From Actibacterium lipolyticum (lineage in GTDB: Bacteria > Pseudomonadota > Alphaproteobacteria > Rhodobacterales > Rhodobacteraceae), in contig NZ_FXYE01000001.1 in NCBI RefSeq assembly GCF_900184935.1, positions 1,178,001 to 1,242,000 on the forward strand: a stretch of DNA of 64,000 bases, read 5' to 3'. The position numbers were made by a program, and so were the translations under genes. The notes beneath the pieces were generated by a model. It did no database searches. It was not told where the DNA came from and was given only the letters and a program-made list of their open reading frames with translations. Of the stretch, positions 54,436 through 62,417 are shown one piece after another (position 1 is the first letter of the stretch; every line of letters starts with the position of its first letter).

Positions 54436-54579
54436 TTATTCTTCGCCGGTGTTAACCAACCAGCCACCGGGACCAGCAACATCATTAGGAAGAACTTGGA
54501 TCATAGCTTCGCGTACAACGCCAAGGGTCAGTACGGTCAGGGCGATTTGATCAAAGGTGATGTTGGTAAACAGGTCCAC
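54436..54579 (-). CDS. Possible small protein antisense in the phnI-phnJ gap
   Basis: A 47-residue minus-strand frame starts GTG at 54579 and ends TAA at 54436. It has AGAGGAG eight bases before the GTG, a textbook ribosome-binding site, and codons enriched in ACC, ATC, GGC, AAC and GAA as in highly expressed genes. The protein (VDLFTNITFDQIALTVLTLG at the N-terminus, then GGWLVNTGEE at the end) has a hydrophobic mid-section. No family is recognised. It lies entirely between phnI and phnJ on the other strand. Competing plus-strand frame 54427-54639 has ATGA overlaps at both ends but rare codons. Confidence 0.45.
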   Translation of the reverse strand: MDLFTNITFDQIALTVLTLGVVREAMIQVLPNDVAGPGGWLVNTGEE

Positions 54580-54635
54580 TTGGAAAACTCCTCTTTCGTT
54601 CGAGGATGTGTTTGTCAGCCAAAAAGGGCCGAAAC

Positions 54636-55514
54636 ATGACGGAAACGGGCCAATATAATTTTGCTTACCTCGATGAGAAAACAAAGCGCATGATTAGACG
54701 TGCATTGTTGAAAGGATTGGCCATACCGGGCTACCAAGTGCCCTTTGCCAGCCGCGAAATGCCCATGCCCTATGGTTGGGGAACGGGCGGAGTTCAGGTT
54801 TCCGCCGCGTGTTTAACGCCTGATGATTCTTTTAAGGTGATAGATCAGGGAGCGGATGACACGACCAATGCCGTATCTATCCGCAAGTTCTTTCAACGCA
54901 CTGCAGGGGTGGACGTAACCGAACATACGGGCGAGGCGACGGTCATCCAAACCCGCCACCGCATCCCAGAAGAGCCGCTGCGCGAGGATCAGATACTTGT
55001 CTATCAGGTGCCGATCCCTGAACCCTTGCGGTTTCTGGAGCCCCGCGAAACCGAAACGCGCAAGATGCATAGCCTAGAGGAATACGGGCTGATGCACGTA
55101 AAGCTGTACGAAGACATCGCGCGCCACGGCTCTATCGCGACATCTTATGCCTATCCCGTAAAGGTAGAGGGGCGTTACGTGATGGACCCGTCGCCCATTC
55201 CGAAATTCGACAATCCGAAACTTGAAATGGCCGCGATCCAATTGTTCGGGGCGGGGCGTGAACAACGCATCTATGCGGTTCCGCCCTATACGAAGGTCGT
55301 CAGCCTCGATTTCGACGACTATCCGTTTGAGGCCAGCAAGGCCGATCATCCCTGCGCGCTATGCGCTGCCACGCACACTTATCTGGATGAGGTGATCATT
55401 GATGACGCGGGCGGGCGGATGTTCGTGTGTTCCGATACAGACTATTGCGCCAAGCGTCGCGCCGAGGGGCACACCGGTACGATGGGAACCCCAATGAACG
55501 AGGATGCGGCATGA
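54636..55514 (+). CDS. phnJ: C-P lyase catalytic subunit PhnJ (radical SAM)
   Basis: The 292-residue protein carries the four conserved cysteines of PhnJ (Cys240, Cys243, Cys265, Cys271) in CALCAATH and CSDTDYC. PhnJ uses a 4Fe-4S cluster and S-adenosylmethionine to make a radical that breaks the carbon-phosphorus bond, releasing methane (or another alkane) and 5-phosphoribosyl 1,2-cyclic phosphate. The ATG at 54636 has AAGGGCC upstream and matches the usual N-terminus (YNFAYLDEKTKRMIRRALLK). It overlaps phnK by four bases. Confidence 0.96.
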   Translation: MTETGQYNFAYLDEKTKRMIRRALLKGLAIPGYQVPFASREMPMPYGWGTGGVQVSAACLTPDDSFKVIDQGADDTTNAVSIRKFFQRTAGVDVTEHTGEATVIQTRHRIPEEPLREDQILVYQVPIPEPLRFLEPRETETRKMHSLEEYGLMHVKLYEDIARHGSIATSYAYPVKVEGRYVMDPSPIPKFDNPKLEMAAIQLFGAGREQRIYAVPPYTKVVSLDFDDYPFEASKADHPCALCAATHTYLDEVIIDDAGGRMFVCSDTDYCAKRRAEGHTGTMGTPMNEDAA

Positions 55515-56281
55515 TCCCTTTGTTAAAGGTGCAGGACATCGCGAAAACCTATGGCGGGCGGATCGGCTGCACCGACGTTTCCTTTGATCTGTATCCCGGA
55601 GAGGTGATGGGCATCGTCGGGGAAAGCGGATCGGGCAAGTCCACGCTGTTGAATTGTCTGGCCGGGCATCTGGTGCCGGACCGTGGGCAAGTATTGTTCG
55701 ACACCCGCACCGAAGGGCTGAAAGACACGGTAAGGATGAGCGAACCTGAACGGCGCATGCTTTCACGCACGGATTGGGCCTTTGTGCATCAAAACCCGCG
55801 CGACGGGCTGCGCATGGGCGTTTCAGCAGGGGGCAACGTTGGTGAGCGGCTGATGGCCGTGGGGGCACGTCATTATGGTGACATCCGGGCCGAGGCATTG
55901 GATTGGCTGGGCCGTGTTGAAATCGCCAACGACCGTATCGATGACCGCCCCAGCGCCTTTTCCGGCGGGATGCAGCAGCGGCTTCAGATTGCGCGTAATT
56001 TGGTGACTGGGCCGCGCTTGGTGTTCATGGATGAACCCACCGGAGGGCTGGATGTGTCCGTGCAAGCAAGGTTGTTGGACCTGCTGCGCGGTTTGGTCCG
56101 TCAGATGGGGCTTAGTGCGATCATCGTAACGCATGACTTGGCCGTCGTGCGCCTGTTGGCCGATCGGCTGATGGTCATGAAGTCCGGGCATGTTGTGGAA
56201 ACCGGGCTGACAGATCAGGTGCTGGACGACCCACAACACAGCTATACCCAGCTTTTGGTTTCCTCGGTTCTGCAGGTATAG
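55511..56281 (+). CDS. phnK: C-P lyase ABC-type ATPase PhnK
   Basis: The 256-residue protein has Walker A GESGSGKST (residues 37-45), FSGGMQQRLQIARNL and Walker B LVFMDEPTGGLD, with the long-insert Q-loop region typical of PhnK. PhnK binds the PhnGHIJ core as a dimer, coupling ATP use to the reaction rather than transport. The ATG overlaps phnJ by four bases. Length is normal. Confidence 0.93.
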   Translation: MIPLLKVQDIAKTYGGRIGCTDVSFDLYPGEVMGIVGESGSGKSTLLNCLAGHLVPDRGQVLFDTRTEGLKDTVRMSEPERRMLSRTDWAFVHQNPRDGLRMGVSAGGNVGERLMAVGARHYGDIRAEALDWLGRVEIANDRIDDRPSAFSGGMQQRLQIARNLVTGPRLVFMDEPTGGLDVSVQARLLDLLRGLVRQMGLSAIIVTHDLAVVRLLADRLMVMKSGHVVETGLTDQVLDDPQHSYTQLLVSSVLQV

Positions 56282-56285
56282 GGCA

Positions 56286-56966
56286 ATGATCCAAATCGAA
56301 AACGTCTCAAAACACTTCACGCTGCATAATCAGGGCGGTGCGGTTATTCCGGTCATGCAGGATGCCTCTCTGTCCGTCGCACCGGGGGAATGTGTTGCGC
56401 TTGTCGGGCAATCGGGGGCAGGCAAGTCCACCTTGATGCGGATGATCTATGGCAACTACCTTTCGCAAGCCGGGCGCATTTTGGTCGACGGCGTGGATGT
56501 CGCCAACGCCGAACCGCGCGAGATTTTGGAACTGCGGCGGACCACCTTGGGGTACGTCAGCCAGTTTTTGCGCGTCGTGCCACGTGTGCCAACCGTTGAT
56601 GTGGTGGCCGAACCTTCGCTGAATACGGGCAATGATGTGGATCAGGCGCGCAGCCATGCGCGGTCCTTGTTGTCACGGCTGAACATTCCCGAACGGCTGT
56701 GGGCTCTTTCGCCCACCACGTTTTCCGGCGGTGAACAGCAGCGTGTGAATATCGCGCGCGGCTTTGCCTATGATTATCCGGCAATGCTGTTGGATGAACC
56801 CACGGCCAGCCTTGATGCCATCAACCGCGAAGTCGTCCTGTCCCTGATCGAAGAGGCCAAAGAGCGCGGCGCAGCCATCATCGGCATCTTTCACGACGAA
56901 GCCGCCCGCGCGCGGGTTTGCGAGCGGGAGGTGGATGTCTCTGCCTTCACGCCAGAGGTCGCCTGA
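56286..56966 (+). CDS. phnL: C-P lyase ABC-type ATPase PhnL
   Basis: The 226-residue protein has Walker A GQSGAGKST (residues 41-49), TFSGGEQQRVNIARGF and Walker B AMLLDEPTASLDA. PhnL works with PhnI, G and H in making the phosphonate-ribose triphosphate and binds the core complex together with PhnK. It starts four bases after phnK and its TGA shares one base with the phnN ATG. Family length and motifs fit. Confidence 0.93.
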   Translation: MIQIENVSKHFTLHNQGGAVIPVMQDASLSVAPGECVALVGQSGAGKSTLMRMIYGNYLSQAGRILVDGVDVANAEPREILELRRTTLGYVSQFLRVVPRVPTVDVVAEPSLNTGNDVDQARSHARSLLSRLNIPERLWALSPTTFSGGEQQRVNIARGFAYDYPAMLLDEPTASLDAINREVVLSLIEEAKERGAAIIGIFHDEAARARVCEREVDVSAFTPEVA

Positions 56967-57508
56967 TGCGTGGGCGCTTGTTCGCGGTTGTCGGGCCATC
57001 GGGGGCTGGCAAAGACACATTGATGGAGGCCGCGCTGGGCCAGCGGCCCGACCTGCATCTTGTACGCCGTGTCATCACTCGGCCCACGGATGCGGGCGGC
57101 GAAGCGTTTGACGGCGTCAGCGAAGCGGAGTTTGAACAGATGCGCCAAGCAGGGGGTCTCGCCCTGCATTGGCAGGCGCATGGCCTAAGTTATGGCATTC
57201 CAGAAAACATCAACGCCGCGCTGGGCCGGGGGCAGGATGTGGTTTTCAACGGCTCCCGCGGGGTGCTGGCCGAAGCAAACCGGCGCTATCCCGGTTTAAT
57301 TGTGCTGCACATCACCGCGTCGATCCCAACGCTGGCCGCGCGGCTGGCGGCACGGGGGCGGGAAACCGAAAGGGATATCGCGAACCGGCTTAAACGGGCG
57401 TCTTATGGGTTGCCTGCCGGGGTGAACGTGCGCGTGATCCAGAACGATGGCGCGCTGTCGGATGCGGTTGCGCAGCTGCTGGACGCGCTTCAGCCAGAAA
57501 GGGTGTAG
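56966..57508 (+). CDS. phnN: Ribose 1,5-bisphosphate phosphokinase PhnN
   Basis: The 180-residue protein has a P-loop GPSGAGKDT (residues 10-18) and guanylate-kinase-like elements: RRVITRPTDAGGEAF, FALHWQAHGLSYGIP-like (LALHWQAHGLSYGIP) and VVFNGSRGVL. It phosphorylates ribose 1,5-bisphosphate to PRPP, the last step of this route. The reaction before it needs PhnP in E. coli, which is absent here (see the next gene). The 3' end overlaps the convergent DUF1045 gene by 19 bases. Confidence 0.92.
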   Translation: MRGRLFAVVGPSGAGKDTLMEAALGQRPDLHLVRRVITRPTDAGGEAFDGVSEAEFEQMRQAGGLALHWQAHGLSYGIPENINAALGRGQDVVFNGSRGVLAEANRRYPGLIVLHITASIPTLAARLAARGRETERDIANRLKRASYGLPAGVNVRVIQNDGALSDAVAQLLDALQPERV

Positions 57509-58179
57509 CGATGCAGGTTGTGGAAACGCCCATCTTCGTCTTCCCCGAAAAGGCACAGGCTATCGATGATAAATGGCTGGGGCAGCAGGGGGTCAAGCAC
57601 AGGGGCCAGAACCGCATGCGTCGCCTCCAGATCGTCCGGCTTAAGACGGCCAGACAGGGTCAGGTGAAAGCGGAACTCCTCCATGACATAGGGATATCCC
57701 CAGCGGTTCAACAGCGCCAGTTGCACAGGGCTCAGGGCGCTGCGGGTGCGGCGTTGAATTTCGGCGTCCGAGGGCGGCGCTCTAAATTCGTCAAGCTCCA
57801 TCACGACGTGCGACGCAAGGGACGCCAGCGCGGTCGCCTTTCCGACGGGCGTCAGTGCCAGGAAATTGCCCAGGCGCGACAGCTCCAGACCGTCAAGTGT
57901 TACAGATTGCAACCATTTTGCCAGCGACGTGGCGGCGTTGTGCAACCCTTCTGCGGTTTTGCCGTCGGCCAATCGAAACGGTGGTTTGATCGTGCCGTGA
58001 AACCCGTATTTACTGGGCGTTCCCGTGATTTCCACTGCTGGACAGGGCAGGCCGGGAAATTCTTTGGGCGCTTCGCTTTCGCCCACAACCGGATCCCATC
58101 CCAGCCACTCTGCGCCGAACTCTGCCAGCGGGCCGGGTTCGGGGGCATAGTAGATTGCGTATCGCTTATATCCGTTCAT
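57490..58179 (-). CDS. DUF1045-family phosphonate metabolism protein, 2H-phosphoesterase-like
   Basis: The 229-residue protein starts MNGYKRYAIYYAPEPG and has two HxT-type motifs, FHGTIKPPF (residues about 60-70) and FHLTLSGRL (about 170), in the layout of the 2H phosphoesterase superfamily. Proteins of this family are known from C-P lyase operons but have no established function. 2H enzymes open cyclic phosphates such as ADP-ribose 1'',2''-cyclic phosphate, which is chemically a ribose 1,2-cyclic phosphate like the PhnJ product. It could therefore replace PhnP. It is convergent with phnN, overlapping by 19 bases. ATG at 58179 has AGGT upstream. Confidence 0.85.
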   Translation of the reverse strand: MNGYKRYAIYYAPEPGPLAEFGAEWLGWDPVVGESEAPKEFPGLPCPAVEITGTPSKYGFHGTIKPPFRLADGKTAEGLHNAATSLAKWLQSVTLDGLELSRLGNFLALTPVGKATALASLASHVVMELDEFRAPPSDAEIQRRTRSALSPVQLALLNRWGYPYVMEEFRFHLTLSGRLKPDDLEATHAVLAPVLDPLLPQPFIIDSLCLFGEDEDGRFHNLHRYTLSG

Positions 58180-58250
58180 GATCAGACCTATAAGTTGCCT
58201 GCGCAACATAGGCATGACACGGCACTGCACCTCCATTCAAGGAAGCATTG

Positions 58251-59390
58251 ATGACCGAAACCGTTTTCGCAAACGCCACGCTTGTCCTGCCAGACGAAGT
58301 GCTGCGCGGCAGCTTGCACGTGACCGATGGCGTGATTACCGCAGTTGATCAGGGGGCGGCTGTGCCCCATGGCGCGATAGATTGCGCAGGCGATATGGTG
58401 ATGCCCGGCTTGATAGAGCTTCACACCGACAACCTTGAACGCCACATTCAGCCGCGTCCAAAGGTGGATTGGCCCCACACAAGTGCGATCATGGCACATG
58501 ACGCAGAACTGGCCGGTGTTGGGGTCACAACGGTATTTGATGCGATGCGCGTCGGCTCCATCCCAGATGGGGCCGGGGGATACGCCAAATACGCGCGGGG
58601 CCTATCACGAGAGCTTCTTCAACTGCGTGAAAAGAATGCGCTTCGTATCAGCCATTTCCTGCACCTCAGGGCAGAGGTATGTTCCGAAACCCTGATCGAA
58701 GAAATGGCCGAATTCGGACCGGAAGACAGGATCGGCATCGTCAGCTTGATGGATCACACTCCCGGCCAGCGCCAGTTTCGCGATGTCAGCAAACTCAAGG
58801 CCTATGTCATGGGCAAGAAAAACCTAAGCGATGCCGAGTTCATCGAACATGTCGCCAACCTGAAAGAAATGCGCGACCGCCTGGGCGATGCGCATGAGGC
58901 CGCCGCCGTAAGCGAGGCTGCACGCTATGGCGCGATCCTTGCCAGCCATGATGACACCACCAACGAACATGTCGCGGTGTCCGCAGGGCATGGCATTAAA
59001 CTGGCCGAGTTTCCGACCACCGTTGAGGCCGCACAGGCCTGCCATGCGCAGGGCATTGCCGTGATGATGGGTGCGCCGAACCTTATTCGCGGGGGGTCGC
59101 ACTCGGGGAATGTCGCCGCCAGCACCTTGGCCGAAAAAGGGCTGCTGGATATTGTTTCGTCTGATTACGTTCCTTCGGCGCTGTTGATGGCTGCGGTGAT
59201 GTTGGGCGACCTGTGGGACGATATGGCCCGCGGGATTGCCACCGTCACCAACGCCCCCGCTAACGCCAGTGGCTTGGCCGATCGGGGCCGCATAGAGGCT
59301 GGTGCGCGGGCTGACCTAATTCGCGTTGCCCGGATTGATGGCACACCCACAGTGCGCGAAACTTGGGTGCAGGGGCACCGGGTCGCTTAG
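58251..59390 (+). CDS. phnM: PhnM, canonical copy (second)
   Basis: The 379-residue protein matches E. coli PhnM throughout: IELHTDNLERHIQPRPKVDW, SLMDHTPGQRQF, ASHDDTTNEHVA, AEFPTTVEAA, LMGAPNLIRGGSHSGN and SSDYVPSAL. It removes pyrophosphate from the ribose-phosphonate triphosphate to give the PhnJ substrate. ATG at 58251 has AAGGAAG upstream. It is divergent from the DUF1045 gene, 71 bases apart, and co-directional with phnGHIJKLN but not contiguous with it. A second, divergent PhnM is at 50243. Confidence 0.94.
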   Translation: MTETVFANATLVLPDEVLRGSLHVTDGVITAVDQGAAVPHGAIDCAGDMVMPGLIELHTDNLERHIQPRPKVDWPHTSAIMAHDAELAGVGVTTVFDAMRVGSIPDGAGGYAKYARGLSRELLQLREKNALRISHFLHLRAEVCSETLIEEMAEFGPEDRIGIVSLMDHTPGQRQFRDVSKLKAYVMGKKNLSDAEFIEHVANLKEMRDRLGDAHEAAAVSEAARYGAILASHDDTTNEHVAVSAGHGIKLAEFPTTVEAAQACHAQGIAVMMGAPNLIRGGSHSGNVAASTLAEKGLLDIVSSDYVPSALLMAAVMLGDLWDDMARGIATVTNAPANASGLADRGRIEAGARADLIRVARIDGTPTVRETWVQGHRVA

Positions 59391-59550
59391 GGCGGATCGT
59401 AAGATGCTTAAATTACGCCCGCCGTGGCGGATTGTTGCGCAAACGGGGCGGAATGCCGCGTTGTTTGGCGCTACCGTTTCCCTTAGGTAAACATCTGTTA
59501 CGGGAATCACCCTAACCTGACACTCAGATACCATCCTTGGGAGGCTGAAG

Positions 59551-59892
59551 ATGGCACAGACGACCACCACAACGACCGATGGAAAATCCCCCGTTAGCAC
59601 GCTTGCAACCGCGCAGGCCGAAGGCGCTGGCATGATCACCGCTTTCAACACTGCAATGATGCAAGCAATGGCGCGTTACGGGACGGAATTTACGGAATTC
59701 GTATCAAAGCGTCTGCAAGAAGACATGAAAACCCAGCACGAAATCTTGGGCTGCCGCGATATTGGAAAGCTTGGCGATATTCAGGCGACGTTCGTGAAAA
59801 CCGCGATGGATCAGTACAGCGCCGAAACCGGCAAACTGTTGCAGATGAGTAACGAGATCATGGACGAGGCCTTCAAGCGGGCCAAATCCTGA
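59551..59892 (+). CDS. Phasin-family protein
   Basis: The 113-residue protein has the Phasin_2 features: a helical region FNTAMMQAMARYGTEFTEFVSKRLQEDMKTQ-type, cited partly, QHEILGCRDIGKLGDIQATF and a polar end. Phasins coat polyhydroxyalkanoate granules, although some have other roles. TTTTTT-rich N-terminus (AQTTTTTTDG) is low-complexity. ATG has GGGAGG nine bases upstream. It stands alone, 160 bases after phnM and convergent to argE with three bases between the stops; there is no PHA synthase gene nearby. Confidence 0.8.
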   Translation: MAQTTTTTTDGKSPVSTLATAQAEGAGMITAFNTAMMQAMARYGTEFTEFVSKRLQEDMKTQHEILGCRDIGKLGDIQATFVKTAMDQYSAETGKLLQMSNEIMDEAFKRAKS

Positions 59893-59895
59893 TCC

Positions 59896-61056
59896 TTATC
59901 TTGCGGTTTCAAGTTGCGGTGTCAGCTTTGCCAACATCGAAAGGCATTGGTCAAGCTGGGCGGTCGTAATGAACTCATCCGGCTTGTGGGCCTGCGCAAT
60001 TGCGCCGGGCCCGCAAACAACCGCCGAAATCCCGATCTTTTGAAACAGCCCAGCCTCTGTTCCGAAGGGGACGGTTAGGGCGCTGTTTTGGCCTGTCAGT
60101 TCCGACAAAAGCTGGCGCGCGGCGCTGTCGCTCATCGGTTCCAAACCGGGGACTTCGCCAATCACTTGGGTTGTGATGTCCGCGCCCGCGTGAACCGCCT
60201 GCATCGCGGGCAACAAAACGTCTTCGCAATATTGGGCAATTTCAGATTTCACAAATTCTGCGTCACCCGCCTGAACAGGGCGCATTTCCCATTCGACCAT
60301 GGCTTTTGCGGCGATCACGTTACGCGCGACGCCGCCTTGGATGCTGCCGACGTTTAGCGTGGTAAACGGGGGCTTGAACGGGCTGTCAGCGGGCGCGCGC
60401 GTCTTCAGGGCCTCGCGCAGTTCCAGCAGCCGAATGACATAGCGGGCGGCATATTCGGCGGCGTTCACCCCTTGGGCCGGGTCAGAGCTGTGCCCATCAA
60501 GCCCCTGAAAATTAACCGTATATTCGCAACAGCCTTTGTGGGCTTCGATGATCTTCATCTCGGTCGGTTCGCCGATGATCGCGATGTCGGGGCGGATGCC
60601 GCGGGACTCTAGCTCTGCCACCAAGGCTTGGCCGCCAAGGCAGCCGACTTCCTCGTCATAGGTAAGTGCGAAATGCAGTGGGCGGCGCAGGTTCGCCTTG
60701 GCATAGGTCGGCGCCATAGCCAGCGCAGCCGCGATGAAGCCTTTCATGTCACAGGTTCCGCGCCCGTAAAGGCGACCGTCATTTTCGCGCAGGGAAAACG
60801 GATCGGAAGACCAATCCTGATCGGCCACCGGAACCACATCGGTATGGCCCGACAAAACGATTCCGCCATTGCCTTCGGGGCCAAGCGTGGCGAATAGGTT
60901 GGCCTTCTGCCCACTGTCATCGGTCAACACTTCGATCCGTGCGCCGATATCGGACAATCGGTTTGCCAGATAGGCAACCATTGCAAAGTTGCTGTCAGAT
61001 GAAACCGTGGGGAAGCCGACCAGATCGGCCAAGATGGTTTGGGTTTCACGTAACAT
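59896..61056 (-). CDS. argE: M20-family deacetylase (ArgE-like)
   Basis: The 386-residue protein has the M20 parts: LVGFPTVSSDSN, SGHTDVVPV with the metal-binding His and Asp, GRGTCDMKGFIAA, TYDEEVGCLGG with the catalytic Glu, and GTEAGLFQKIGI. The family fits acetylornithine deacetylase, which removes the acetyl group of N-acetylornithine. It begins one base after the DoeA-like hydrolase gene on the same strand, so it may instead remove acetyl from N-acetyl-diaminobutyrate in ectoine breakdown. Substrate remains open. Confidence 0.85.
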   Translation of the reverse strand: MLRETQTILADLVGFPTVSSDSNFAMVAYLANRLSDIGARIEVLTDDSGQKANLFATLGPEGNGGIVLSGHTDVVPVADQDWSSDPFSLRENDGRLYGRGTCDMKGFIAAALAMAPTYAKANLRRPLHFALTYDEEVGCLGGQALVAELESRGIRPDIAIIGEPTEMKIIEAHKGCCEYTVNFQGLDGHSSDPAQGVNAAEYAARYVIRLLELREALKTRAPADSPFKPPFTTLNVGSIQGGVARNVIAAKAMVEWEMRPVQAGDAEFVKSEIAQYCEDVLLPAMQAVHAGADITTQVIGEVPGLEPMSDSAARQLLSELTGQNSALTVPFGTEAGLFQKIGISAVVCGPGAIAQAHKPDEFITTAQLDQCLSMLAKLTPQLETAR

Positions 61057-61057
61057 T

Positions 61058-62245
61058 CTAATCCTTCACGAACAGTTTGCGCGGCCGATGACAGAGCGTT
61101 TCAGCGGCACCATCGCTGCGGATCAAAATCGATTCCGTAATCTCCAATCCCCAGTTTTCCATCCATAGGCCGGGCATGAAATGAAAGGTCATGCCAGGTT
61201 CAAGTACGGTCTCATCCTCGGCCCGGAAACTGATTGTGCGCTCACCCCAATCAGGCGGGTAGGATAGGCCGATAGGGTAGCCCGCGCGCGCGCCGCGTTC
61301 AATGCCGGCCCTTTCTAACGGCGCAGCCAGCGCGTTGGCCACGTCACAGGCGCGATTGCCGGCCCGCGCGGCCTCCAACCCGGCTTCCAAGCCCTCAACC
61401 AAGGCGGCCTCGGCGCGCAGAATGTGGTCAGGTGGCTTGCCCAGAAAAACCGTTCGGCAGAACGGCGCGTGATAGCGGCGATAGCAGCCCGCGATTTCGT
61501 AAAAAGTGGCCGCGCCGGTTTCAAACGGCTTTCCGTCCCACGTCAGGTGGGGGGCTGCGGCATCCGTGCCCGAAGGCAGCAACGGCACGATAGAGGCATA
61601 GTCGCCCCAGTCATCATCCACACCGCGCAGCGCATCGCGCATGATTTCAGCGACAAGTTCGTTCTTGGGCAGGCCGGGTTCGACGCGTTCGATGATCCCA
61701 TCGACGATCTTTTCTGAAATCCGCGCGGCCTTGCGCATGAACCCGATTTCATCGTCGGATTTGACGGTGCGTTGCCAGTTCACCAAGGCCGTCGCATCCA
61801 CCAGATCAGCATCGGGAAGTTCGGCCAGCAGTGTAACGTAAGCTTTTGCAGAGAAATAATAATTCTCCATCTCAACGCCGACGCGTTTGGTGCCGTACCC
61901 ACGGGCGCGGATCAGTTCGGCCAGATCCTGCATCGCGTGCCGTTCTGTCGATTGCACGAAGTTGTCGGCGTACCCGCGTACGTTTTCTTCGCCCATCCAC
62001 ACCGTGCGCAATGCGCCATTCGCATCCTGCCCGCGGCCCCACCAAACAGGGTCAGCGTCGTGAAAGATCAGAACGCCCTGATGCACATAAAACGACCAGC
62101 CGTCATACCCTGTCAGCCACGCCATGTTAGAGGGGTCTTCGACAAACAGAACATCAATTCCGCGTTCGGCCATCGCGGCGCGGGTTTTCACCAGCCGCCG
62201 TTGATATTCGGCAGAACTAAACGGGGCGCGGCTTTCGTGCTTCAT
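61058..62245 (-). CDS. doeA: Ectoine hydrolase DoeA-like M24-family protein
   Basis: The 395-residue protein has the creatinase/M24 fold and closely follows DoeA: DPSNMAWLTGYDGWSFYVHQ, GRGQDANGALRTVWMG, VQSTERHAMQDLAELI, MENYYFSAKAYVTLLA, VNWQRTVKSDDEIGFMRKAA, VPLLPSGTDAAAPHLTWDGK and YPIGLSYPPDWGERTISFR (each cited in short parts). DoeA hydrolyses the ectoine ring to N-acetyl-diaminobutyrate. ATG at 62245 has GGAGAG upstream. It is upstream of argE (one-base gap) and divergent from a class III aminotransferase. Confidence 0.85.
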   Translation of the reverse strand: MKHESRAPFSSAEYQRRLVKTRAAMAERGIDVLFVEDPSNMAWLTGYDGWSFYVHQGVLIFHDADPVWWGRGQDANGALRTVWMGEENVRGYADNFVQSTERHAMQDLAELIRARGYGTKRVGVEMENYYFSAKAYVTLLAELPDADLVDATALVNWQRTVKSDDEIGFMRKAARISEKIVDGIIERVEPGLPKNELVAEIMRDALRGVDDDWGDYASIVPLLPSGTDAAAPHLTWDGKPFETGAATFYEIAGCYRRYHAPFCRTVFLGKPPDHILRAEAALVEGLEAGLEAARAGNRACDVANALAAPLERAGIERGARAGYPIGLSYPPDWGERTISFRAEDETVLEPGMTFHFMPGLWMENWGLEITESILIRSDGAAETLCHRPRKLFVKD

Positions 62246-62371
62246 GAACTCTCCGTCGGTGCTGGTGTTGACTTCTGCGCTGCGTGATGTTGGCCTCTGC
62301 GTTAGCGTTACTGTGATGATGGCGCGGATGTTTCTTATGCGCCTGCGAAGTGACGACACGAAATCGAACGT

Positions 62372-62393
62372 TTCCGACAATGCGGTTCCGACA
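62372..62393 (+). promoter_or_regulatory. Tandem TTCCGACA repeat upstream of aminotransferase gene
   Basis: TTCCGACA occurs at 62372-62379 and 62386-62393, spaced by six bases (a 14-base period), 25 bases before the aminotransferase start, in the 172-base region shared with the divergent doeA-like gene. A direct repeat of this kind could be a regulator site, but no regulator gene is adjacent and no consensus is known to me. Confidence 0.3.
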
Positions 62394-62417
62394 TTTGTGA
62401 TTACGAAAGGGCAGATA

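Noticed and set aside
54427-54639. Plus-strand 70-codon frame between phnI and phnJ
   Set aside because: Overlaps at both ends are suggestive, but it has rare codons (AGG, CGA, GGA), no similarity to known proteins and a competing minus-strand frame with a better ribosome-binding site; kept only as a finding.
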